This document shows, in pieces, positions 44,184-51,914 of a stretch of 64,000 nt of DNA (positions within the stretch are counted from its first letter, which is position 1; each line of letters begins with the position of its first letter). This DNA is from DATHWB01 sp040880725 (lineage in GTDB: Bacteria > Actinomycetota > Acidimicrobiia > Spongiisociales > ZC4RG35), in assembly GCA_040880725.1 (NCBI GenBank), contig JBBDHV010000029.1:55079-119078 (forward strand). The letters are read 5' to 3'. Under the pieces are notes generated by a model that was given only the letters and a program-made list of their open reading frames with translations, searched no databases and had not been told where the DNA came from. The position numbers and the translations under genes are program-made.

Positions 44184-45044
44184 ATGTCTCGGGCGGCCAT
44201 CGACATCGGCACCAACTCGATGCGGCTCCTCGTGGTCGATGACGACGGACGCGACCTTGCTCGTGTCGCCCAGGTCACCGGCCTCGGACACGGCGTCGAT
44301 GAGAACCGTCGTCTCAGCTCGGATGCCGTCGAGCGCACCCTTCTCGTTTTTGGCGAGTTCGGCCAGACCTGTGCGCGACTGGGAGTCGACCGCTTGCGCG
44401 CCGTCGCCACATCTGCCACCCGGGACGCCGAGAACAGGGAGGAGTTTCTCGATCGGGCGGAGGCGGCGCTCGGCACCCGTCCGGAAGTGATCTCGGGTGA
44501 CCAGGAGGCAGAACTCGCCTATCGGGGTGCCACGGCCGGTCGGGAAGGCGCTTCCGTGGTCGTCGACATCGGCGGCGGCAGCACCGAGTTCGTGACTGGC
44601 GGCAGGTCGGTTCGGGCGCTCTCCATCGACATCGGGTCGGTCCGCCTCACCGATCGGCTGCTTCCCGACCGTCCCACCGACTTCGCCGCACTGGAGGAGG
44701 CATCCGCACATGTCGAGGAGCTCTTTCGCCCGGTGCGCCCTGCGGCCGACCGAGTCGTCATCGGAGTGGCCGGCACTTGGACGTCACTGGCCGCAATCGA
44801 GATGGGAGGCGAGGGCCGTGTGCACGACTCGGTCATTCGTCGGCTGACGGCAGATCGCCTGGTCGCACGGCTCGCATCCCTCACCGTCGAGCAGACCGCC
44901 GCGCTCGCAGGATTCGATCCCGCCCGTGCGCCGGTGATTCTCGGGGGAGCGGTCATCGCACGGGAGGCCATGCGGGCACTCGACACCGATGAGGTGGTGG
45001 TGAGCGAGCGGGATCTGCTCGATGGCATCGTGTCCGGTCTGTGA
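44184..45044 (+). CDS. Ppx/GppA family exopolyphosphatase / pppGpp phosphohydrolase
   Basis: The ASKHA-fold phosphatase is 286 aa. Phosphate-1 motif is AAIDIGTNSMRLLVVDDDGR. Further motifs are RLRAVATSATRDAENREEFL, VISGDQEAELAYRGA, VVVDIGGGSTEFVTGG (phosphate-2) and VVIGVAGTWTSLAAIEM. It is intact, while the ancestral-position copy at 34457 is broken; the last 67 residues of the two differ at only four positions, the middle much more. It probably supplies the cell's Ppx/GppA activity, which degrades polyphosphate or pppGpp in the stringent response. Confidence 0.92.
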   Translation: MSRAAIDIGTNSMRLLVVDDDGRDLARVAQVTGLGHGVDENRRLSSDAVERTLLVFGEFGQTCARLGVDRLRAVATSATRDAENREEFLDRAEAALGTRPEVISGDQEAELAYRGATAGREGASVVVDIGGGSTEFVTGGRSVRALSIDIGSVRLTDRLLPDRPTDFAALEEASAHVEELFRPVRPAADRVVIGVAGTWTSLAAIEMGGEGRVHDSVIRRLTADRLVARLASLTVEQTAALAGFDPARAPVILGGAVIAREAMRALDTDEVVVSERDLLDGIVSGL

Positions 45045-45069
45045 CTGGGATACTCGGGGAGACGATCCC

Positions 45070-45153
45070 GCCCGGGTGGCGAAATCGGTAGACGCTGGGG
45101 GCTTAAACCCCCCTGTCCGAGAGGACGTGTGGGTTCAAATCCCACCCCGGGCA
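45070..45153 (+). tRNA. tRNA-Leu (UAA), copy 2
   Basis: The 84 nt are identical to the tRNA at 35344, with the TAA anticodon, class II variable arm and no encoded CCA. It ends at the right boundary of the inserted block. Beyond it, 45154-45343 shows no gene. Confidence 0.95.
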
Positions 45154-45343
45154 CATAACTACCCTCCATAGATGTGAACCATCATCAGCTTGGCAGGGGT
45201 CTGGCGCCCCACTGGGGAGTGGTGGAGAGAATGGTGCGTCGCGAACCGCGCTGGAACTTAGATCTCACTGCGTGAGCTTCCCGGTGGTGTCAAGTGCAAG
45301 TTCTGGCCCGTCGATGCACTGAAGATGTCTTTGACGCGTGGTT

Positions 45344-45919
45344 CTACTTGGTCGGCGGAGCTCCGAGGTTTGGGACTCTCAGGATCGGCACAGTTACAGC
45401 GGGCAGTCCGAGTCGGGCGGAGATCGAGTGAACGAACTCACGCCAGTAGGGCCAAGCGTTGTAAGTGGAGTTGAACTCTGCGAAAGCACGCAGGTCAGCC
45501 GAATCCAGCAGAACCCGGTCGGGATGTTCGCCGGTGGGTGGCTGACTCAGCGAGTAGCTGAGCACGAAACTTGCAACGACATCGAGCGCTTCCTCATCTT
45601 CACGATTGTCATTGGCGTCCTCTTCTACGTGGTGGAAGTGGAACATTGCAAGCACTTGGAAACCTTCGGTGACATCGACTGACTCATCCGCGTCCTCTTC
45701 GATAGGTCCGCCCGAACTAAACGGAAGCATCTGCCAGGAGGAGTGGTAGTCGCCAAGGTCGAAGTCTTCGGCTGCTATTCCGACAGCCGCGCATTGCGCG
45801 AGACGCACGTCGTCGAGTGAAACAATCCGCGCGACGTTCCCAATTCGTTCTCGCGGCCATTCATGTATCGGGCTACGAGACTGCGACAACCTGTCCGTCC
45901 TGTGTTGCATGAGGCTCAT
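45344..45919 (-). CDS. SecB-like chaperone of a toxin-antitoxin-chaperone module
   Basis: The 191-aa protein (ATG 45919) is the third gene of a leftward operon after toxin and antitoxin. The core starts near residue 31 (RIVSLDDVRLAQCAAVG), has alternating strands and acidic loops (EGFQVLAMFHFHHVEEDAN), and ends with FNSTYNAWPYWREFVHSISA, then RLGLPAVTVPILRVP. That ending corresponds to the SecB pattern of an aromatic-Pro-Tyr-x-Arg helix followed by a Pro-rich strand. Solitary SecB-like proteins beside HigBA define TAC systems such as M. tuberculosis HigB1-HigA1-Rv1957, where the chaperone protects the antitoxin. It overlaps the antitoxin gene by 47 nt. A longer open frame upstream is only antisense overlap. 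SecB itself is rare in actinobacteria, which supports the TAC reading. Confidence 0.75.
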   Translation of the reverse strand: MSLMQHRTDRLSQSRSPIHEWPRERIGNVARIVSLDDVRLAQCAAVGIAAEDFDLGDYHSSWQMLPFSSGGPIEEDADESVDVTEGFQVLAMFHFHHVEEDANDNREDEEALDVVASFVLSYSLSQPPTGEHPDRVLLDSADLRAFAEFNSTYNAWPYWREFVHSISARLGLPAVTVPILRVPNLGAPPTK

Positions 45920-46394
45920 GATGTGTGGTGAGGTGGGGGCGACTTCGGTTCGACGCACGATGCAGCCACTGGGCCATGGACACGACAGTGGCGTCGTCGC
46001 GATGATGATCGCGGAACTCAGCAGTGATGTTGGGACGGAACGAACGTGCGCTGGTGTCAACGTCCGTAGTGACGCCCCGGAGAACCTCATCAAGATTCTG
46101 ATCGCTGTCGCGCGTGCTCGCCGTTTCGATGTCGAGCCGAATTCGAAAGGACAACGCCGCCGCAACTTCTGCGAGTGTTCTCAGGGTCATGTTGCGCTGT
46201 CCGCTCAGGATCTGTGAGACGTGTCCTTTCGACTTGCCAAGGGCTCTTGCCAGATCGGTGCGACTGACTCCTGTTCGCTCCATTTCGGCGAGGATCACTT
46301 CCGATGCCTCCAAGACCAGTCGTTCGGCTTCGAACTCGGTCGAAGGGGTGTCGAATGCACGTCGGAGTAGTTCGACGTTGCTCATGTCATTCAT
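45873..46394 (-). CDS. HigA-like XRE-family antitoxin with C-terminal extension
   Basis: The 173-aa protein has a helix-turn-helix at ~residues 43-82 (GVSRTDLARALGKSKGHVSQ, then ILSGQRNMTLRTLAEVAAAL) and a polar, low-complexity extension at ~91-173. The extension holds a single Trp at 143 in MAQWLHR. In TAC systems such an extension is the chaperone-addiction region that makes the antitoxin depend on the SecB-like partner. The start ATG overlaps the toxin stop by 8 nt (ATGAATGA), so expression is coupled. It should bind and repress its own promoter; a near-palindrome lies just before the toxin start. Confidence 0.85.
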   Translation of the reverse strand: MNDMSNVELLRRAFDTPSTEFEAERLVLEASEVILAEMERTGVSRTDLARALGKSKGHVSQILSGQRNMTLRTLAEVAAALSFRIRLDIETASTRDSDQNLDEVLRGVTTDVDTSARSFRPNITAEFRDHHRDDATVVSMAQWLHRASNRSRPHLTTHHEPHATQDGQVVAVS

Positions 46395-46776
46395 TCATGT
46401 CTCTCATCACTTCACGCGCCCGGGCGAGATCGCTCGGACGATGCTTGTCACGCTTCTTGGTTACGCCATCGAGGAGCAACACGGTGCGCCTTTGTCCCTG
46501 AGAACTGCCGTAACACCAGAAGAGCCTTTCTTGGTAGGACTTGAACTCGAACAAGCCTTTTCCGAGCGTCTTGACTTTCTCGGGGTTCCGGATGTTCTGG
46601 GGGCCGACTTCTCCTGCCCTGTCCAACAGGGCGCGCAGCTTGTCGAACTCTCGCGGGGTCTTCTGTTGGAGAGCAACCAGATAGTCAGCGGCAGGCATAC
46701 GCCCGTCGCTGCCGGTTGCGAGGAGAATGAGCGCGGACCGGCCATCTACTAGTACCTCTGGTATCGCATGACTCAC
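46387..46776 (-). CDS. HigB/RelE-superfamily toxin (Gp49-like)
   Basis: The 129-aa first gene of the TA operon starts at GTG 46776. The body follows the HigB/Gp49 plan: an N-terminal helix-rich part (ADYLVALQQKTPREFDKLRA), then KVKTLGKGLFEFKSYQERLF, WCYGSS, RRTVLLLDGVTKKRDKHRP, and a final helix DLARAREVMRDMNE. Proteins of this type are ribosome-dependent mRNA interferases. Toxin-first gene order is typical for HigBA. Confidence 0.85.
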   Translation of the reverse strand: MSHAIPEVLVDGRSALILLATGSDGRMPAADYLVALQQKTPREFDKLRALLDRAGEVGPQNIRNPEKVKTLGKGLFEFKSYQERLFWCYGSSQGQRRTVLLLDGVTKKRDKHRPSDLARAREVMRDMNE

Positions 46777-46777
46777 A

Positions 46778-46795
46778 GTTTACATACATCTTAAC
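46778..46795. promoter_or_regulatory. Imperfect palindrome before the toxin gene
   Basis: GTTTACATACATCTTAAC reads as an imperfect inverted repeat (outer GTT/AAC, 6 of 8 arm bases matching) directly upstream of the toxin GTG. On the reverse strand it includes TATGTAAA, which could serve as a -10 element. It is a candidate operator for HigA-type autoregulation. The remaining space to 47013 holds only a weak reverse-strand frame without recognisable features. Confidence 0.4.
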
Positions 46796-47013
46796 TTGCG
46801 CGTCCACCCATTCTGGTCGGTCGATGAGACGAGAAGCCGTCCTGTGGTCTCGCTTCGGTCGAGCAGACACCGAAACTGATAGTCGGGAACCGAGACCCAC
46901 GGTCCTCCACAAGGCGCAGCTGACGTCACCAGACCGCTTGCCAGCTGTAGTCGTCCGGGCACGCACGCGATGATCTGGTCACATCGATGGGCGATGTCTC
47001 CGAACCAGAACGC

Positions 47014-48231
47014 TCAACTGTCAGTCGACGCGAGATCTCCGAAGGCTCCGGACGCTGCGAGCTCGTCGATCCGTGCCTCGTCGTAGCCGAGGATGTCGCG
47101 CATCACATCATCGCGGTGTTCGCCTCGGAATGGGGCGCGTAGGTGATCTTCCCGGGGGGTCCCGACTCTGACCGGTCCTGCCACCTGACGGACGGTACCG
47201 AAGCGGGGATGATCCGACTCGATCACGAGGCCGCGGGCCGCCACCTGCGGATCGGCGAGCGCGGCAGGTACATCGAGCACCGGTCCGGTGGGGACGCCCG
47301 CTAGTTCGAGAGCGGCGACCCATTCCTTTGCGGACCGAGCTGTGAACTCGGTGTCGAGGATCGCGATCAGCTCGTCCCTGTTGCGGAGCCGGGCGCTGAA
47401 GTCGATGAAGCGCTCATCGGCTGCCAGTTCGGGACGACCGATGACTTCGGCGAGGCGGATCCAGAACTTCTCCTTGGCACACGCCACCACGAACCACTCG
47501 TCGTCCCCACCCTGGAAGAGCTGAAACGGAACCAGGCTGGGATGGCCGGATCGGGCCACCCGGGAGGGCTCCCAGTCGCGATTCAGGTGCCAGGTGGCGG
47601 GATAGGAGAGCATCGACAGCGCGACATCGTGCAGGCTGATGTCACAGTCGGTGCCCACACCGTCACGCCGCGCGGCATGGACTGCAGAGACGAGCGCAAG
47701 TGCACCGACCATCCCGCCGCTGAAATCGACCAGGGAGAGTCCGCTTTTCGTCGGAGGTCCGTCTGGTTCACCGGTCAGTGACATCCATCCTGCGAGACCC
47801 TGGAGGATGTAGTCGTACCCGGGCTGATTCGCCCGGGGTCCCTCGTTGCCGAACCCGCTTATCGAGACGCACACGATCCTGGGGTTGAGGTGTGCGAGAT
47901 CGGAATGCCGGAGTCCCAGCTTGGCCGGGACGTCGCCTCGGAGATTGGAGTAGACGGCGTCGCAGACTCGCACGAGTTCTTCGAAGACGCCCCGCCCTGC
48001 AGGGCTGGACAGGTCGAGCTCGATCGACCGCTTGTTGCGGTTGAAGGTTTCGAAGAAGAGCGAGTCGTCGCCTTCGGCGAACGGAGGGACGTGCCGCCCG
48101 ACGTCTCCTCCGGAGCGGGGGTCTTCGATCTTGATCACGTCGGCCCCGAGATCGGCGAGTTGGACGGATCCGAACGGTCCTGCTCCGTACTGCTCGATGG
48201 CGAGGATGCGGATGTCCGCCAACGGCAGCAT
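47014..48231 (-). CDS. CaiB/BaiF family CoA-transferase
   Basis: The class III CoA-transferase is 405 aa and moves CoA between carboxylates. It opens LADIRILAIEQYGAGPFGSV. The catalytic Asp is D140 in QPGYDYILQGLAGWMSLTG, and GRHVPPFAEGDDSLFFETFN and NRNKRSIELDLSSPAG are family segments. The C-terminal ~45 codons are present a second time, degenerate, at 43936-44096. Donor and acceptor acids are unknown. The next gene is divergent, 236 bp away. Confidence 0.92.
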   Translation of the reverse strand: MLPLADIRILAIEQYGAGPFGSVQLADLGADVIKIEDPRSGGDVGRHVPPFAEGDDSLFFETFNRNKRSIELDLSSPAGRGVFEELVRVCDAVYSNLRGDVPAKLGLRHSDLAHLNPRIVCVSISGFGNEGPRANQPGYDYILQGLAGWMSLTGEPDGPPTKSGLSLVDFSGGMVGALALVSAVHAARRDGVGTDCDISLHDVALSMLSYPATWHLNRDWEPSRVARSGHPSLVPFQLFQGGDDEWFVVACAKEKFWIRLAEVIGRPELAADERFIDFSARLRNRDELIAILDTEFTARSAKEWVAALELAGVPTGPVLDVPAALADPQVAARGLVIESDHPRFGTVRQVAGPVRVGTPREDHLRAPFRGEHRDDVMRDILGYDEARIDELAASGAFGDLASTDS

Positions 48232-48467
48232 CAGCGCCTGTCCCCGGGCTCGAAACCCCCCGGTGTGGTCGGAGTGACCGGACAGGGCCGCGGGTTGCTG
48301 TCGAGTGTCTCACGGGCGGTGCGAACAGAAGCTCTTCCGAGGTCTCGGCGTCGTTCGCAGGGGGTCGGTGTGGCGAGGTGTGGGCGGGAATCAGCCCTGG
48401 TACGTTGGGGATACATCAGACATTTAGGCTAGCCCGCCGTGCGGGTCGAAAACTGAGGGAGAGCGGA

Positions 48468-49328
48468 ATGAAAATCGTGTCACTGGGCGTCGGAACCCCC
48501 ACCCCGACGGTGCACAACTGGGGTTCGTCGTTCGTCGTCGAAACCGGTGACGAGACCCTGATGTTCGACTGTGGACCCGCCGCCACCGATCGCCTGGTCC
48601 GGAGCGGGCGGATGCCCACCGACATCAACAATCTCTTCCTGACACATCTGCACTTCGACCACGTGGTGGACATGCCCGCCCTGTTGCTCAGCCGTTGGGA
48701 CCAAGGTGGTCACTATCTCCCGCCGATCGAGATCGTCGGACCGACGTCCACCGACGGCTTCGTCGAGGATCTGATCGGCCGGCAAGGTGCCTTTCGGCTC
48801 GACATCGAGGCGCGCATCGGGTTCCCCGGGAGCCAGCGGGTCTTCATCAACCGAGGCGGCGAGCTTCCCCGGCCCTGGCCCACCTATGAGAACCGTGTGA
48901 TCGTGGCTGGGGACATCGTCGAGAACAGCCGGTGGCGGGTGACCTCCGGTCATGCCCAGCATGTCCAGCCCTATCTCGACTCGCTCGCGTACCGACTCGA
49001 GACCGACGAAGGCTCGGTCGTCTTCACCGGAGACACGGGACCGTGCGAGGAAGTGATCGACCTCGCCCGGGGTGCCGACGTCCTGTATTCGATGTGCTGG
49101 GACCTCCAGGGAGAGATGAGCCGACTGCACGAGGACAACGGTCAGACCGGGCCGCTCACCGCCGGCGAGATGGCCGCTGCGGCCGGGGTCAAGACCCTGG
49201 TGTTGGTGCACCACGGTCCGAACCTCGACAGCGACGAGAATCAACAGCGGGCCGTCGCGGAGGCTGCGGGCCCGTTCGAGGGTGAAGTCGTGTTCGCCCA
49301 CGAGGGGCATGTACTGGACATCGGCTGA
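48468..49328 (+). CDS. Metallo-beta-lactamase-fold hydrolase
   Basis: The 286-aa protein has the MBL metal motif THLHFDHVVD (H60, H62, D64, H65), further ligands in TSGHAQHVQPYL and FTGDTGPCEE, and VLVHHGPNLDSDENQ near the end. The pattern resembles RNase Z/arylsulfatase-like MBL proteins, but also many small-molecule hydrolases; the substrate is unknown. ATG 48468 follows GGGAGAGCGG. The space before it (48232-48467) holds the divergent promoters and no other feature. Confidence 0.88.
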   Translation: MKIVSLGVGTPTPTVHNWGSSFVVETGDETLMFDCGPAATDRLVRSGRMPTDINNLFLTHLHFDHVVDMPALLLSRWDQGGHYLPPIEIVGPTSTDGFVEDLIGRQGAFRLDIEARIGFPGSQRVFINRGGELPRPWPTYENRVIVAGDIVENSRWRVTSGHAQHVQPYLDSLAYRLETDEGSVVFTGDTGPCEEVIDLARGADVLYSMCWDLQGEMSRLHEDNGQTGPLTAGEMAAAAGVKTLVLVHHGPNLDSDENQQRAVAEAAGPFEGEVVFAHEGHVLDIG

Positions 49329-49351
49329 GCGGGCCGACGAGACTCGGACAC

Positions 49352-50068
49352 ATGATGGACCCATCGTCGGAGAGGGAGCGCTCGGCGGCTGATCACGCCC
49401 GTCTGCTCCTTCCCCCGGCTGCCGTCATCGTCGGCCTGGTCGTCGGGTTCGTCTCTTCGCTGCTGTTCGGGGCGTTCGCAACCTGGCCGTATTTTCCGGC
49501 CATTCCCGGATGGGAGCAGTATCCCGAGCCGATCGAACTGACCTGGGAGAAGCTGACGGTCAACGGCCTGCTCGCCTTCGTCGTACTGGTGGGAGTGGGC
49601 GCGGCGGTGGTTCTCGTGGGTCGTCTCATCTCACGCCCATCCGTCGTGGCGGCAGCTCGGGTGATGATCTCCTCCGTCGGTGCGTGGGTCATCGTCTACG
49701 GATGGCGCCTCACCGGCCGCGATGTGATCGGCACCGAGTTCAACGGTGGCAACGGCTGGATCTGGACGGTTGTCGTGCTCGGACTGGTGCTCTTCTGGAG
49801 TGGGGCGTTGGCAGGCGGAGTGGATCTCGGGATTCGGTCTGTGATCGGCGAGTTGGCCGGTCGGTCTCTTCGCCCGCCGAGACTCGCACCACTGACCGCC
49901 CGTTCGCTCATGGTGGCAGGCGTGCTGGTCTGGATGTGGGCGGGGCCGTGGAGGACGGCAGACCGGGTGCAACTGTCAGTGATTGCGACTGTGCTCTGCG
50001 CGGGAGCCTTCGTTGGAGGTCGGTCGACGCTCAGGCGCAGGCCGGAGCGTCCGAATCCCAGCGATTGA
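49352..50068 (+). CDS. Multi-pass membrane protein of unknown function
   Basis: The 238-aa protein has about six hydrophobic segments, near residues 20-42, 70-90, 103-118, 136-155, 185-197 and 205-222. ATG 49352 is 23 nt after the MBL stop, so co-transcription is likely. No family was recognised. Its 3' end overlaps the convergent PhyH gene by 38 bp. Confidence 0.65.
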   Translation: MMDPSSERERSAADHARLLLPPAAVIVGLVVGFVSSLLFGAFATWPYFPAIPGWEQYPEPIELTWEKLTVNGLLAFVVLVGVGAAVVLVGRLISRPSVVAAARVMISSVGAWVIVYGWRLTGRDVIGTEFNGGNGWIWTVVVLGLVLFWSGALAGGVDLGIRSVIGELAGRSLRPPRLAPLTARSLMVAGVLVWMWAGPWRTADRVQLSVIATVLCAGAFVGGRSTLRRRPERPNPSD

Positions 50069-51002
50069 ACTTCTCTGCCTCGGCGGCCGATAACCGCTCC
50101 CGTGTGTCTTCCCACATGCGGGCCCAGACTGCCGCATCGCGGAGCTCGCTGGTCGGATCCGATCGACTGCGAGCCACGAATCCCGGGAATGCACTGCGAC
50201 CCGTCGCCTGACCTGTCGGGTGGTACCGGAGGTCGAAACTCCAGCGGATCTCGTCGCTGACATTCGGCAACGACGCGTGTGCGGTACGACGGTGCAGGAA
50301 CAAGACGTCACCGGGTTCGAGCGGGACTGCCACCGCGCCGTCCCGGGACAACACCGAGGACGGGATCTCGAGCCCTGCCGGACCGCCCGGACAGTGGACG
50401 AGGACGCCTCCACGATGGCTTCCCGGGATCACCTGCAGGCACCCGTGGCGAACCGTCGCAGTCGTGAGGGGGATCCACACGGTGAGGATGTCCGACTCGT
50501 CGGCATCCGGTGTGACGACCCCGTTGTCCTGGTGCCACGAAGTGGCGTGCAGGGCGTGTTGTCCGGCGGCGAGGTCCGGTGACACGAGACCCTCGGGGGG
50601 TTTGATCCGCACGTGCTGGACCGGATTGGATTCGATCTCCGGACCGATGACCGACTCCACCGCATCGAGCAGGGACGAATTCGTCAACAACGCGAACACT
50701 CCCGGGCCGGTCCACATCGGCGTGGTCGGCTCGATACCGGTCTGGGGGAGGGAGAAGTCGAAGTACTGGGAATGGGCGCGGCCGGTGGCGGCCACGATCC
50801 GCATGAAGCGTTCGGCGAACGGCTGACCGGCCAAGGGGTCCTCGATCGCTCCGTCCCTCACCAGATCCGACGCGAGCCGATCCAACACACCGCGGTATTC
50901 CTCGGAGACCGGCGCGAGATCCCGCCCAGGATCCAGTAGTCCGTGCACCGGCACATACCCGTAGGTGTGCAGGTGGTCGAGTTGTGCGGAGTCGAGTGAC
51001 AT
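50031..51002 (-). CDS. Phytanoyl-CoA dioxygenase family (PhyH) oxygenase
   Basis: The Fe(II)/2-oxoglutarate oxygenase is 323 aa. The facial triad is visible: H157 and D159 in SWHQDNGVV and H242 in RRTAHASLPN, with the 2-oxoglutarate-binding Arg at 253 or 259 (IRWSFDLRYHPTGQ). PGSHRGG is the usual loop. PhyH proteins hydroxylate diverse small molecules, including compatible solutes (EctD). It is the last gene of a three-gene leftward series with an aspartoacylase-like hydrolase and a PLP enzyme. Confidence 0.88.
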   Translation of the reverse strand: MSLDSAQLDHLHTYGYVPVHGLLDPGRDLAPVSEEYRGVLDRLASDLVRDGAIEDPLAGQPFAERFMRIVAATGRAHSQYFDFSLPQTGIEPTTPMWTGPGVFALLTNSSLLDAVESVIGPEIESNPVQHVRIKPPEGLVSPDLAAGQHALHATSWHQDNGVVTPDADESDILTVWIPLTTATVRHGCLQVIPGSHRGGVLVHCPGGPAGLEIPSSVLSRDGAVAVPLEPGDVLFLHRRTAHASLPNVSDEIRWSFDLRYHPTGQATGRSAFPGFVARSRSDPTSELRDAAVWARMWEDTRERLSAAEAEKFNRWDSDAPACA

Positions 51003-51008
51003 GTGGAT

Positions 51009-51914
51009 TCAGTCGAGTGATGCCAGGCACACGACGAGGTCGCCGGCGATCACCGGCGAGCGTCGCTTGAGGGCCATCACGTGACCATCGTCGGAGGCAA
51101 CCAGTTCCTCGAGGACGGTACCCGCGACATCGATGACATGGCCCAGTCGCCGGCCGGGCGCGACCTGGTCGCCGCGCGCCACGTCGGCGAGGAAGACACC
51201 CGTATGAGTGACAGAGACCATGTCGCGGTCGAGGTTGCCGCCCCCCGTCACGCGGACCTGAGGTTCGGTGCGGCGTGGCGGAGTCTCTGCGGTCCATGCA
51301 AGTTCCGCCAGGACACGAAGCACACCCTCGACGTAGGCGTCAACGGTGGCCTGGTTCGTCGGGCCGCCGCCGGGTGACTCGCAGTAGATGGCGTGCTCGA
51401 CGACGCTGACAGTCCTTCCCTCGGAGCGGTGCGGATGGCGCCACACGAAGTCTGCTCCGAAGGCGATCGCGGCCCGCTCATCGACGGTCTGCTCATTGGG
51501 CTGCTGGCCCCGGTACCCGGCGAGAAACGGCATGTCGTACTGCTGTCCGCTGGTGTGCAGGTCGATGAGGAAGTCGGCTCCGTCGAGAACCTCGGTGAAG
51601 AGGTGATGAGCGAGCCGGGCGGTGGGGGTGCCGTCGGGGTCTCCAGGAAAGACCCGCGCGAGATTCCCGCCGTCGAGCGGAGACGTGCGGCTGTCGGCTG
51701 CGAAGGCCGCTTCATGGCACACCGCCACGATGTCGATGATTCCGCGTACTGGAGTTGGCGGCGATGCTGCGAGCCGGCCCGCGGCGAGTGCACCTTCGGT
51801 TTCATCGCCGTGAACGCCCCCCAGGACCACGAATCGGGGGCCGGGAATCCCACTGTCGACACGGTGGATGTCGAATCCTCCGGCCGGTCCGGCGTCGACG
51901 CGTCGCACCGTCAC
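51009..51914 (-). CDS. Succinylglutamate desuccinylase/aspartoacylase family hydrolase
   Basis: The 301-aa zinc hydrolase of the M14-like AstE/AspA family starts at GTG 51914, overlapping the stop of the PLP enzyme. Zinc ligands are H35 and E38 (GGVHGDETEG) and H120 (LIDLHTSGQ). The C-terminal beta domain (GVFLADVARGDQVAPGRRLG) is as in DoeB-type deacylases. The family removes N-acyl groups from amino acids, including N-acetyl-diaminobutyrate in ectoine breakdown. The substrate here is uncertain. Confidence 0.87.
   Translation of the reverse strand: MTVRRVDAGPAGGFDIHRVDSGIPGPRFVVLGGVHGDETEGALAAGRLAASPPTPVRGIIDIVAVCHEAAFAADSRTSPLDGGNLARVFPGDPDGTPTARLAHHLFTEVLDGADFLIDLHTSGQQYDMPFLAGYRGQQPNEQTVDERAAIAFGADFVWRHPHRSEGRTVSVVEHAIYCESPGGGPTNQATVDAYVEGVLRVLAELAWTAETPPRRTEPQVRVTGGGNLDRDMVSVTHTGVFLADVARGDQVAPGRRLGHVIDVAGTVLEELVASDDGHVMALKRRSPVIAGDLVVCLASLD

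Larger units (their letters stand above)
44097..45154 (+). repeat. Direct repeat copy 2 (DUF501 end - ppx - tRNA-Leu)
   Basis: This is the partner of the repeat at 34370-35428. The unit from 35429 to 45154 (9726 bp) could be explained as a circular or linear donor carrying this end, recombined at the ppx/tRNA-Leu 3' region. No integrase gene is in the unit. Confidence 0.88.

Noticed and set aside
35429..45154. Integrative mobile element with its own integrase
   Set aside because: No integrase, relaxase, transposase or phage gene is present in the block, so only recombination at the ppx-tRNA locus can be inferred.
46780..46962. Short reverse-strand frame upstream of the toxin gene
   Set aside because: About 60 codons without motif, conserved start or ribosome site; it may be a gene scrap, but this cannot be supported.
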